NCBI GenBank assembly: GCA_005408345.1
Contig: SEMN01000797.1
Coordinates: forward strand, 1-64,000
Reading direction: 5' to 3'
Origin: Macquaria australasica
Taxonomy: Eukaryota; Chordata; Actinopteri; Centrarchiformes; Percichthyidae
DNA: 64,000 nt
Shown here: piece after piece, positions 1 to 10,089 of the stretch
Position numbering within the stretch: position 1 is the stretch's first letter
Layout: every line of letters begins with the position of its first letter
Made by a program: the position numbers and the translations under genes
The notes under the pieces: generated by a model
Told to the model about the DNA's origin: nothing
Databases searched by the model: none
The model's input: only the letters and a program-made list of their open reading frames with translations

Positions 1-2900
1 AATGATTATAACTAAGTATATTTACTTACTGTACTTAAGCAGAGTTTTTAGGTGCTTGTACATTACTTAAGTATTTCCATTCCAATAAAAGGGTTTGAAA
101 CATATACTGTAATCAGCATATAAAATAAAATGCATTGAAAGATAAAACTACCCCACAGTATATAAAGGACTTAGTATTAGCTCCATCTAAACTAGTTACA
201 TCATTAAAAAGCTGCTTACTCAGTAATGCTTCAGTAATAATAATAGTACAATAACATAATATATCATAATTTAACACTGACAAGGGCCATTCTGCTGGCA
301 TTCTGTTTGTAATGGAGTATTTGTACATTGTGATATTGTTACCTTTACTTCCTGTCAAAAAATACTTGAATACCTCTTCTATGACTGCAAGGAAAAGCTC
401 CACCTGCAAGACATGTAAGAAGAGATATTTAGCTATAGGTCAGAGGCACAAATGGGTACGAGCTGGATTCAAGGGGAAAAGGAGGAAGACACTAGATAAG
501 ATGGAGAAATAGAGGGTTTAGGGTAGAGATCACAGCAAGGACTGAAGGTGGATGAGGGAGAGATGAGCGAGAGAAACGAGATGTAAGAGGTAACTGTAGC
601 GTGTGATGTCTGGGGTGACATTAAGGAGGGAGGAGCTGGATTACTACAAGAGTGAATAAGGGTGATAAGCAAGGGAGGAAATGTGGAATCTGGACAATTA
701 ATGGGTGAAGGAAGGATGAGGAAAAAGGAGGAGGAAGAAGGTAAGGTAAGTGATGGTGGAAAGGCACACAGAAAGACACACACAGAGAGAGAGAGAGAGG
801 TGATGGCAGATTTGTTTACAGACTCCCCCACACTGAGCAGGCTCCAGGGGTCTAAAAGGAGACTGGGACTCTGCTGTTGGCTGACCTGCTGAGGGCAGCT
901 TAAAGGTGTCTTTTGATGGCTCACATAGGGAAGCATTTTGATTGAGCAGCCCACTAGCTAAGTTTAGCCAAAAATGTCACTCACAGGATCTCAAATAAGG
1001 GGAAGGTCAGAAAAAAATTATAGCTAAAGTAAATATGATTCTGATATTTCAGGGGTAATTATCAGTTTTATATGTTCATCTAGTTCACACAAGGAAATAT
1101 TGGGCAACTCTGTAAATACATGATGTTAGTCACATCACTCACATATGCACATGCTATGAAATGAGGCTACTTAAATTAATAGGTAAGGTCAATATTGGTA
1201 GTTCAAATGTTTTCCAGTTTTGTATAATCCAAATTTTCAATTAGGTGTTCATGCAGAAAAATTAGACTGCACAAGAGTAAAATATTCAAGATCTGTTTCA
1301 AAGTCAGTTAGTGAAGTTCCATTTTGCAGAAGTAATAAAAGAAGGTGGAATCCTTCACTCCGTAGACCTCACATTAAAATATATTACAGCATACGCTGAC
1401 CTGATTGGTAATAACATTCATTACTGTTTTGGTTTTGTATTCTTCATATGTCCACTGCCTTATCTTCACTTTGGGGTTGGATTTATAGTCCAGCTGACAT
1501 TTGACAACAGTTGAGATTAGAGACTTCAGTTTCACCACATGTTCACCAGACTACACTGCTGCACTACTGTAAGAGCTGCACAGTTCTTCTTTTTATTTAT
1601 TTTTTGCATGTGACACATGTGTAAGTGGACTGATGGTTTCATTTATTGTTCAAATGTAAAATAATTAGTGGACGGCAAGCTCGACATTGAAACCAAAGTA
1701 TGAGTGGATTTGATTTCAGGCTGTGGTGTTTTTCACATGTGGATTTTGTCATGTATAATTTCTTCTCTGCATATCTCAAAAGACAGACAAACAGGAACAG
1801 AGCACATAATATGTTTTCAATCACGTATTAAACAGTCTTGCTTTCATTTAATAGATCCATCGAGCTTGATATGATGTGGTAGAGTGGTACATCATTCCTG
1901 CATCCCCTTTGTATTTCTCCTCAGAAAACCTCTTAATAAACTAATTCAAACCAGTTAGTCTCATGGGTTTTTTTTTTTGTTTTTTACCAACAGTGCTATG
2001 TTTCTATTAAATCTGTCTTTACTGAACTTAAAGCTGGAGTGTGGAACTTTCGTCTCCTCCTTCTGGCAGTCAGCGTAATTACACAAACACTGTCGATGCG
2101 TGCTTATGACGCATGCTTACAGGGGAGCTCGCTTAAATATCCGCAGTTCGAAGACAATAATCCATTATTTAGGTAGAGTAAATGTAATAGCTACATAGCG
2201 TACTTCAAATATTTTACAAAGACCAACCTGTTCAAGAGCAGTAACCCGACATCCCTGTCTGCCCTCAGTCCCTTCTCTTCTTTCAGCGCTCTCCAGCGAG
2301 GAAAAGCTACACCAATGGTTATCTGCATTTGTCCTTGCTGTCGATTAGTAATGTGTCGCTCATGAACAAATCGTTCATATGAACTACTCTTTGATACACT
2401 CAAAAAATAAAAGATTCCTGGCCCCCATAAACATGAAGCAATATTTTCAAGTAAAATGTAACTGAAATGTATTAAATTAAAAGTTTATTTGCCCAAATAA
2501 TTAAACATTATGTAAACATGCTTATTACAAACGGAATGTAAACAAATCGAGTAAACTTTATTTTATTAGATCACATAAGGGGACCGTGGGCGTGTGCCAG
2601 CATGTTGTCGCCAAGGTAACTGCCATAACCTACGGGTTCGCCCGGACCCTGCCCTGGGAGACTTGGCATTGTGGACTTAGCATCAGTTCTGACCGACTGA
2701 GGGGGGCGAATGTGGTGTTAAAGCTATAAGGTAAGTTTAATTATTTGCAGTATATTGTATTAACGGTAGTAATATGATATTTTAGAAGTATATTTATGTT
2801 AAATTAGTTTCGAGTTTCACAAAGACAATGTTTGGCATTTATATTTTTGAGAAGCTAGTGAGGCTAGTGAAGTTAGATTAGCACGTGTCTGAATAGATTA
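1..2900. other. Gene-free left flank
   Basis: I see no convincing exon here on either strand. The stretch is AT-rich. At about 470-900 the + strand is strongly purine-rich (GGA/GAG/AGA runs ending in a short GA repeat near 785-800), which creates a serine/proline-rich open frame on the minus strand that I do not believe is coding. From about 2030 to 2410 the sequence looks like diverged repeat DNA. From 2580 to 2720 there is a GC-richer patch with several CG dinucleotides. A 13-base word (GATTAGCACGTGT) is present twice, about 22 bases apart, around 2875-2910, just before the LINE fragment. Confidence 0.55.
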
Positions 2901-2912
2901 GCACGTGTACGG

Positions 2913-3694
2913 GAGGCGGACAACCTCCTCACATTTAAGAGTAGGCTTAAGACTTTCCTCTTTGATAAAGCTTATAGTAGGGCTGACTCGGGTGACCCCT
3001 GAGCCACCCCTTAGTTATGCTGCTATAGGCCTAGACTGCCGGGGGACTTCCTATGATGCACTGAGCTCCTTTCTCCTCCTCTTCCTCTCCATCTGTACGC
3101 CCTCATATCCCATCAATGCTTGTTATTAATTCAACTTCTTCCCGTAGTTGTGTGCTTTCTCTCCTCTCTCTCTCTCCCTCTCCTTCTGTTGCTTTCTGCA
3201 GGTGTTTCTGCCTCTGGAGCTGTGGGGTCTGGGTCTGTGGTTGCTGCCGCCTGCTGCCCCCGTGCTCCTGCTCTGCACCCGCTGGTGCTATTGCTGTTGT
3301 TGCTGTTGTTAGTATTGCTATTATAATGTTGCTCTTAGTGTTGTTTCTGTTGGTGTTAACATCAATGCCATTACCATATCTATGCTGTATTGAGCTGCTG
3401 TATGTTCTCTTTCCTCCTGCTCTCTCTCTCCCGCTCCCCCCATCCCCCTTCAACCCAAACGGTCGAGGCAGATGACCGCCCACCTTGAGCCTGGTTCTGC
3501 TCGAGGTTTCTACCTGTTAAAAGGGAGTTTTTCCTTGCCACTGTCGCATAGTGCTTGCTCATGGTGGGAACTGTTGGGTCTCTGTAAATATAAAGAGTCG
3601 GTCTAGACCTGCTCTATTCGAAAAAGTGCCCTGAGATAACTTTGTTATGATATGGCGCTATATAAATAAAATAAAACTGAATTGAATTGAATTG
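2913..3694 (+). mobile_element. 3' end of a non-LTR retrotransposon (CR1/L2/Rex1-type LINE)
   Basis: Bases 2913-3002 read as the last 29 codons of a LINE polyprotein, including NLLTFKSRLKTFLFDKAYS, followed by a TGA stop; an 'FKSRLKT-LF' ending is typical of fish CR1/L2/Rex1 reverse transcriptases. The following approximately 700 bases look like the matching 3' untranslated region. They include a pyrimidine and GCTGTTGTT-rich centre, the phrase 'TTAAAAGGGAGTTTTTCCTT' near 3517, and a 'GGCGCTATATAAATAAAA' end leading into an ATTGAATTGAATTG tail at 3681-3694. The element is truncated at its 5' side, as most fish LINE copies are. Assignment to one clade (L2 versus Rex1) is uncertain. The GA-rich and CT-rich open frames within it are not genes. 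Confidence 0.8.
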
Positions 3695-3784
3695 CATGAT
3701 TGATATGGCTTTTAGCACCAGCTAGCAGCACCGCTTCCACCCTGGTTATTCAAGCGGAATGCATTTCAGATTGTGGTTGGGCTG

Positions 3785-4070
3785 CTGCCACTCAGGCTGC
3801 GTTATTTGCTAAGATACTGTGGGTCTCTGGCGTCCGTGACGAGGCCGGGTGTTTCCGTTCCCACTAGGCGGGACGCGACGCACTTCAGCTAATGGCTAGC
3901 GCTAGGCTAACGTTACTGCCGCGCGCCCCGACTCTTTCTAACACAGCATAGGTTTATAAACATCTTAACCGGCTGGCACCTGCTGCTCGGGTTTGGCACT
4001 AACTCGCTGGCTCGTTCTACAGCGGACAAGCCGAATTACGTCCAGACAACAGTGGTTTAAAAATATTCAA
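3785..4070. other. CpG-dense patch
   Basis: This stretch has many more CG dinucleotides than its AT-rich surroundings (for example around 3828-3850, 3870-3880 and 3920-3932). It could be a small unmethylated CpG island with promoter activity, or the inside of a young, not yet CpG-decayed transposon, since the LINE end lies immediately to its left. The phrase 'GCTAATGGCTAGCGCTAGGC' near 3890 recalls repeat DNA common in teleosts. I found no exon directly downstream that would need a promoter here. Confidence 0.4.
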
Positions 4071-5163
4071 ACTGATTTAATTTAATGACAACTTCTTAAA
4101 AATCAGATGGCCCACAGAGGGGGGTGGGGGGTTGGGACATACTCTGAGAAAATACTCATTTTCTGTGGTTTTGTCATCAGTCAGTGTTGAATTTTGACTA
4201 GATATGGCTTCATGCTGTGGTCCCATTGTGTTGTCCAGCCAATGAGTCCCAGATATAGTTATCTGCAGGCATCTGTTTGCAAGAAATAAATAAAATCAGA
4301 CAGGAATAAAAAAGAAAAACAGTTCTTTTTTAGTGTGTTCAAACTTTTCTTACTCAATGCCAGTAGCATTTACAGTGATTCTGACTGTTGGGTGTAAAAA
4401 TTCAGATTGTTGCCTTTCAAAATAGACCAAACTTGTGCTTCTACTCCAAATGGTTAAAAAACAGCTCAATATTTACTTTGAGTATGCCTCAGACAGGTGT
4501 TTTAGGCTGTTTTTACAGGAATGGTAAGAGGTTAAAGCTACAACAAGCAACTTCTGGAGAATGATATGTTGATTCTTAAATGTGCACACACACACACACA
4601 AACACATGCACACCTCTCTGCAGCTGTCTATTTCTCAGCCAGATTGGAAACTAACAATGTAATATGTTTTGCATTACTTAGGGCACATCATCATAGGGTC
4701 AAATCAACAAAGAAGAACAAAGAAGATCTCACATTTTGTATGGGCAACCTCTCAAATTATGTGAGTACATGCGATGGCCCTTCTTCACCTTTCTATCCTT
4801 CATATTCTTCCTTTATACCTCCTTTACTTTAATTTCCATTACTACTCCTGGCCACACTTCCTCTCCTCCTTCCACTTACCTCACCATCTTCCCTTCTTTA
4901 CATGTACACTCTTCGTAACTTACTCTCCTATCCTTCATCTTGTGTTTCATGTTCCTCCTCCTCTCCTCCACCCTAGTTTTAACACATCCCAGAAACTTTA
5001 ATGTAGGTCCAAACTTTATGAATCTTCTGATAACTTCCAGAGATCCTGCAAACAAGCAGGGAAATGGAATGGGGGGAGAACTAATTTCTGATAAAAATCT
5101 GATAACTCCTGGGAAATGTCTTGAAATTGATTGCTGTAATATTTAATATACATTGTTTTGCAG
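4071..5163. other. Gene-free stretch left of the SAMD3-like fragment
   Basis: I searched here for upstream exons of the fragment that begins at 5164 and found none I trust. A short CA repeat lies at about 4583-4603. A pyrimidine-rich tract (4775-4985) produces serine/proline/leucine-rich open frames. A stretch at 4690-4760, ending at a GTGAGT-type donor, is the only faint exon candidate. It has no recognisable family resemblance. Confidence 0.45.
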
Positions 5164-5673
5164 AGTGAGGACATTGAAGTCAAGAGGGACTGTGTACTTC
5201 GAAGTCTGTGTGTCTACCTCAATGAGGACAGCAACACTCTCATTAAGGAGTACTTGGTCAGTAATTGCATTTTACTGTGAGCTTTCAATCTTGAACTTAC
5301 AATGTTTTCAGTTTATTTCAAAATGGTCAAATTGTTTTTCACCATTAGAATGTCAACAATGAGGATACAGAGAGAGAGATCGCGCAGACCACCATGGGGC
5401 TTTACGTGATCCGAACAGATGGTGCTGATGATGAGGAAAAGCCAGAGGATGTTGTAGTGGTGATCGAGGGTGTCGAAGTGCTTTGCAAGCTGGGAAGTAT
5501 TTCCTTTGGATGTGCTATGCTTTTTGGACTGATCTACATACTCAACCTGAGCTATGAGTAGCTCAGGTTGGTGTGCATGTGAATTTGAGTTCTTCCACAA
5601 AGTGTTGATGAACTTGGATAGTAACAAACTGTCCCCAAAGGTCCAAACACTTAAAATAAAGATGCTTCAGTGA
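5164..5673 (+). pseudogene. C-terminal fragment of a SAMD3-like teleost multigene family protein, broken at its end
   Basis: Two exons, 5164-5256 (31 codons) and 5349-5561 (70 codons plus TAG), join in phase 0 across a 92-base intron with GT and AG ends. The first contains RDCVLRSLCVYLNEDSNTLI. The second contains QTTMGLYVIR, EDVVVVIEGVEVL and CAMLFGLIYILNLSY. From memory of the family, these match the conserved end of a large teleost family usually labelled SAMD3-like or uncharacterised; its biochemical role is unknown. Intact members continue after 'NLSY' for about 40 residues. Here a TAG follows after one codon, but the expected tail is present in another frame at 5581-5673 (FFHKVLMNLD, NKLSPKVQTLK), then TGA. 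So the reading frame is broken by a stop and a net frame change, or the assembly has an error. No upstream exons are visible. The retained intron argues for a DNA-level partial duplicate rather than a processed copy. An AATAAA lies at 5655-5660. Confidence 0.65.
5546..5567. repeat. Perfect 9-base inverted repeat with 4-base loop at the break of the SAMD3-like frame
   Basis: CCTGAGCTA, TGAG, TAGCTCAGG: the two arms are exact reverse complements. The premature TAG of the SAMD3-like fragment is the first codon of the right arm. Confidence 0.9.
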
Positions 5674-6627
5674 GATCACAAGTTAAGGTGCTGGACAGGT
5701 GAGCCAGCCACATTTTGGTTTGTTGGACATTGCCATTTTGATCTTCTATCGCCACCTTGACTTTGTTTGAATTATTGTTCTTATAATGTGCTGTTGGAAG
5801 GGATGGAACATTTGTTGGAAGACCCTGCTTCTGGACCCTTTGGCCATTTTTTGCATTGAGATTATGTAGTGTTATCTTATTACAGATGAAGAGGAATAAG
5901 CAAAACCATTCATGTGCACAGCTTTCATGAACGGACTGATCAGTGTTATTTGTTCATCAGTGATGGGAAGCAGCAAAGGACTTACATTTCTATGAAACCG
6001 TCACTGAATGATTACTTGAAATGTTACTAAGAGACAATTCAGCAAAAGTCATCAAAAGAATTCCTTTGTGTGTATCCAGCATCTAAAGATACCTTTGTGT
6101 ATTTCCAGTGTAATCCAGATGATTACATGTTTGTGCAGAGCTTGTTAGATGCTTGTTGATGTGGAGTTCTCTTCTACCTCAACCCTCCTCTTGTTAGTTT
6201 CTGCAGCCCCTGGCGCTGCATCCCTGGGGGTCAGGTGGACAGTTATCTACAATGTGGATGTGCACAGCTTTGTCATAATTGCCCCCCACATTAGGTCATT
6301 ACTGCTGTTATTTCACATGCTAAACCCTTGTAACTGTTGCATGTGTTAATGCCTCACCCTTATTGTGAAACTTAAAACACTTGTGCCAAGTAGCTAGGCT
6401 TGCTTGGGCCTCTCCTGGTGAGGCTAAAAAGAGTGTCCTTGGAATTAGGACTTGTTAAGTTCATTTTTTCTTACCTTGAGTAACTTCCAGGTTTGTTTGT
6501 GTTTTCTTATTTGTTTTTACCTTTTTCAAATTAGTTGAGGAAACTGCATTGAACTTAAAAATGGTGGTGTTTGTATATTCATGATGGGATGTATTTTTTG
6601 GTTGAATCCTTGGTGTAATGCAATATA
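5674..6627. other. Gene-free stretch
   Basis: No exon recognised. The sequence is AT-rich unique-looking DNA. A 66-codon open frame at 6149-6349 has no recognisable features and is not supported. Confidence 0.5.
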
Positions 6628-7027
6628 CACTCTGGCCATTTTATTAGGTACATCTGTACACTCTAATGCAGTCCAATACATGTTCCAAAGTATACTTGCA
6701 TGATGCCTCGTATAGTTTTTATAACATTGTCATAGAATTGTTAAATGTTTGAGGTCATAGATAGTGATGGTTCCTAATTTGTTCTTCCCATTTACACTCA
6801 TGAGGGGGGCAGAGTATTAGAAACACTTCACAATATAATGTAGTCCAGTAGAACTCCTTGAGTATGACCTCAGTTATCAACAGGTTTGAATTTACACTAA
6901 TGACAAGGACAAAAACGGGAACATTTTAAATTTCGTAAGATAGAATTTACAGCAGAGGTATTGTGTATGTGTTGTATTTACTTGCAATAGATTCTACAGG
7001 TGTACCTAATAAAGTGGCCACTGGGTG
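6628..7027. mobile_element. MITE with terminal inverted repeats, about 400 bases
   Basis: The left end reads CACTCTGGCCATTTTATTAGGTACATCTGT and the right end is its near-perfect inverse (ACAGGTGTACC, TAATAAAGTGGCC, ACTGGGTG), so about 26 of 30 terminal bases pair once a short gap is allowed. There is no transposase frame inside, so this is a non-autonomous DNA element. The 'TTTATTAGGTACACCT' end type is common in teleost introns. I see no clear target-site duplication. The element at 16387-16670 shares part of the same terminal sequence. Confidence 0.75.
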
Positions 7028-8009
7028 CAAGTCTCATCTGTTGTATTAACACCCTGGAAAGCCTTTCATCTTTTTATGTAATATCGTTTGGGGTACAATA
7101 CATAACTAAGCCCTGTTCCTGTATTCCAGATTGATATAATGTACTGGAAAGCCTTTTGACTTTTTTTCTAATTGCGAAATGTCAAACGTAATTAATGCTC
7201 TAAAAGTTGTAAGATGCTGAATTTTAAAGATTTGCATCATTGTTAATGTTACAGCGTGTTATACTGTGCCGGTGCAACGCTTAATACATAATGGCAAGGG
7301 TCAGGAGAACTGTTTAAATGGACTATAATCTTGACAGCTAGAAGCAGCAACTATGTCGTTGTCAGCTGACAAAACAGTATCGGCCTACAGGGTAAAAGCC
7401 ATGGTAGTTTTTGTATTTGACAAATGATTGCCAGCATGGTCAGTAATATGTCACATTATGATTCAATGTAAGCCTGAATGGGATTCATCATTTGTGTTAC
7501 TGATCTTCTTTCACTTTGTGTTTGTATGGGCCATATGTTGAGGTAGGCGTACATGCCGATTGAATCGAGCAGGGAACCACAGGCACACAGCGGCATCAAT
7601 ATGGTACGGACACATTTAAAAGTTGCTGTAATATTGAAGTTGTTACTGGCAATAAAGTTCTCATGACTATGCTATGTGTTGCTTTTTGATTTATTACAGG
7701 AGACCAATTTGAAATGCATTTCTATTGTATATGTGATACTTTAATAAATACATAGGGTTTATGTGAAAATTCCCCTTAACTTTATATCTAATAAGTGAAT
7801 AAACACATAAAGTTTATGTATAATTTTGCATTAACTTTATTAAGTAACTAACGTTATTTAATTTTTTCACACTGACTTAGCATGATAGAACCACATTAAA
7901 TTAAATGGGACCTTCACATTGAATTTGCATAATAAAATTACATGGAAAAACTACATGTAATTGAAATACTTAAAGTCAACGTTTTTGGTATAATTATTTT
8001 TTTCAGTGT
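7028..8009. other. Gene-free AT-rich stretch
   Basis: No exon recognised. From about 7740 to 8008 the sequence is very AT-rich, with repeated words such as 'TTTATGT' and 'ATTAACTTTAT', and looks like old repeat DNA that abuts the hAT-like end described next. Confidence 0.45.
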
Positions 8010-8277
8010 ATGAACGAGTAGTAACAAGTCGTCTCAGAGAGTAATTCGTTCATTTTGGCCGCACCTGCGCAACATTAATAATGCATGAGTTTTGTTTTTC
8101 TCATGTGACAACTGACTGGGTCGTTTGTTTGTTAGTCTTTCGTTCATTTTTCACGTGACAGCTACATGTGACAGCCCCTCGTCTACTGAACGAATGACTC
8201 AAAAAAAGAGTAGTTCATTTTACTGAACGAGATTTATAGAACTAAGACACAAATGAATCAGTTGTCCCATCACTACT
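8010..8277. mobile_element. Right end of a hAT-like non-autonomous element
   Basis: Words such as GAACGAATGACTC and AGAGTAGTTCATTTTACTGAA, and the end GTTGTCCCATCACTACTG, match the type of repeat in teleosts whose ends read CAGTRGTGGGA or CAGTGATGGGA on the inverse strand, generally attributed to hAT transposons. A related fragment in other orientation lies near 2345-2400. I could not fix the left end. A CAGTGATGGGA word at 5957-5967 could be coincidental. Confidence 0.5.
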
Positions 8278-9135
8278 GTCAATCGCTTTCTTTTTTTGAC
8301 AATATAACCCTTCCTCTGAACGCTGCATTTCTTTTTTATCTGGAGCATCAGAATCTTTTTTTTGGAGCTTCTGGTTTTTCCACCATACTCCTAGTTGCTC
8401 CCCTCAGCTGTGGCAAACACATTGTGTGTATCCTTGAACATTTAATTCCTCAAACATTTGCAAAGCGGCATTGTGTACATCTAAGTCACATTGCTCGCAC
8501 ATATGCACAAAACAAAACATTGCTCCCTAATACTACTAGTGATAAAAACTTTAATGTGCACATAGTATGTATCACTTTGTCATTCACGTCCTCCCGTCCT
8601 ATGGTGATGCGTGTTTCTCAGTCTCTCTCTACATGCTGATTTAGTCCGTATTTGCTAACAAAGTATGGGTACTCATGCCACTAGAAAGGGTTGAGAGCCA
8701 CCTTAATTTAGCTCTGCAGGTATCTGTAATCCAGTCCACCTCCAGCTGCGGGGAGAAACACTTTAGGCCATGATCAGGGCTGCTTGGGAATGCAGGAAGC
8801 AGGTCAGTGGGCCAACGGAGAGGGCTACCTGCAGGGGCGGACAAAAGAACAGTGTTCTGGATGGACCAGAGTTAATATGCTGTACATATGGTGGCGATAA
8901 CTCTTAAATAGATAAAAAGAAAAGCAAACAAATCTTGGCATATTTGTCTTGTGGTTGGGGTTAATCACGATGTGTGTCCGTGAATATGAATCTTTTACAC
9001 AGAGAGGTGTGTGTGAGGGCTGGAAATAGTGAAACATAGTGTCATATATTGGTATACTGTAGGGAATGATCATGCTGTGCATGTATGTGTGAGAGTGCAA
9101 TTCATAGCCACCTGAAGAGGGACTGTGTGCAACGC

Positions 9136-9159
9136 TGTGTGTGTGTGTGTGTGTGTGTC
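9136..9159. repeat. TG dinucleotide microsatellite
   Basis: About 11 uninterrupted TG units in unique sequence. Confidence 0.9.
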
Positions 9160-10014
9160 TTCAACCAGAAAGCATGTATTCATAAACAGAACCAATATTC
9201 AGTGTAATGTACAGTGTAACATTGCAGAGTCTCAGATTAAAAGGCCCCCTTGTGGAAGAAATGTGTGTCAACCTTTTCAGCAAAAGAGCAGCAATCCTCT
9301 AAGCTGCTTATAGTGCACCATTAAACAAAATGAATCAGGAATTAAACATTCTTGCCAAACAACTTAGAGGTATCTAGAATGGCAGTGCTGGCATTATTAT
9401 CTGTTTTTAAAGGGCTTATTCCAGAATAATGGACTTAGTCACACAAGGTGGGATTTAAGTCTTGATGGAGAGATCTGCCATTTTTAGTTCCTTCTTTTTT
9501 CTTTGATGAACTAATGTAGTGGTTCTGATGGACAGTACTACTGTATGAAAGTTTTGTGGTCACAATATACCATAAGAAGTGTTGAGGAAGGGAATAATAC
9601 AGTAGTGGATTAATGCATGTTATTTTCATGGCATATTCATACCACTGTACCACCACATTTATTCGCTTTATTTTAAAATCATCATTGCACCTTAAAATGT
9701 TTAGCACCTCACTGTGCAGGTACAGTAAGTTTCAAAGCTCCAGCACAGACCCCCCTCAGTGGATTAGGTTGGTAGACCAGCAAGCTCTAATCGTCCAGTG
9801 GCAGCGGCCCAGTAAATAACTTCAGAAATGGGTTGAATGGCTGCTCTGTTCACCTGTGGTGAGTCAGATGGGGACTTTTCCAGTAATTCACATGAAAACA
9901 GGCAAAAGAAGAAGTTAAGGATCAGAGGCCAGAAAGAAATAATTTAATCTGTCAAAAAGGCAGAGAAAATTGTCTTATGATCTCTGTTTCATTTACACAA
10001 AACCGTGTTACTTG

Positions 10015-10084
<70 letters not shown>
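10015..10084. repeat. Poly-A run joined to an AT microsatellite
   Basis: Seventeen A bases run into 27 AT units. The tract sits beside a LINE-like tail, so it may have grown from a retrotransposon poly-A end. Tracts of this type tend to be length-variable and can form cruciforms. Confidence 0.95.

Positions 10085-10089
<5 letters not shown>

Noticed and set aside
469..954. 161-codon minus-strand open frame
   Set aside because: Serine/proline/leucine-rich product of a purine-rich tract on the other strand; no domain or splice context.
3103..3483. Open frames on both strands of 120 codons or more
   Set aside because: They lie in the low-complexity 3' untranslated region of the LINE.
5957..5967. 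CAGTGATGGGA as left end of the hAT-like element ending at 8277
   Set aside because: A 2.3 kb element would have to contain an intact unrelated MITE, and no supporting target duplication was seen.
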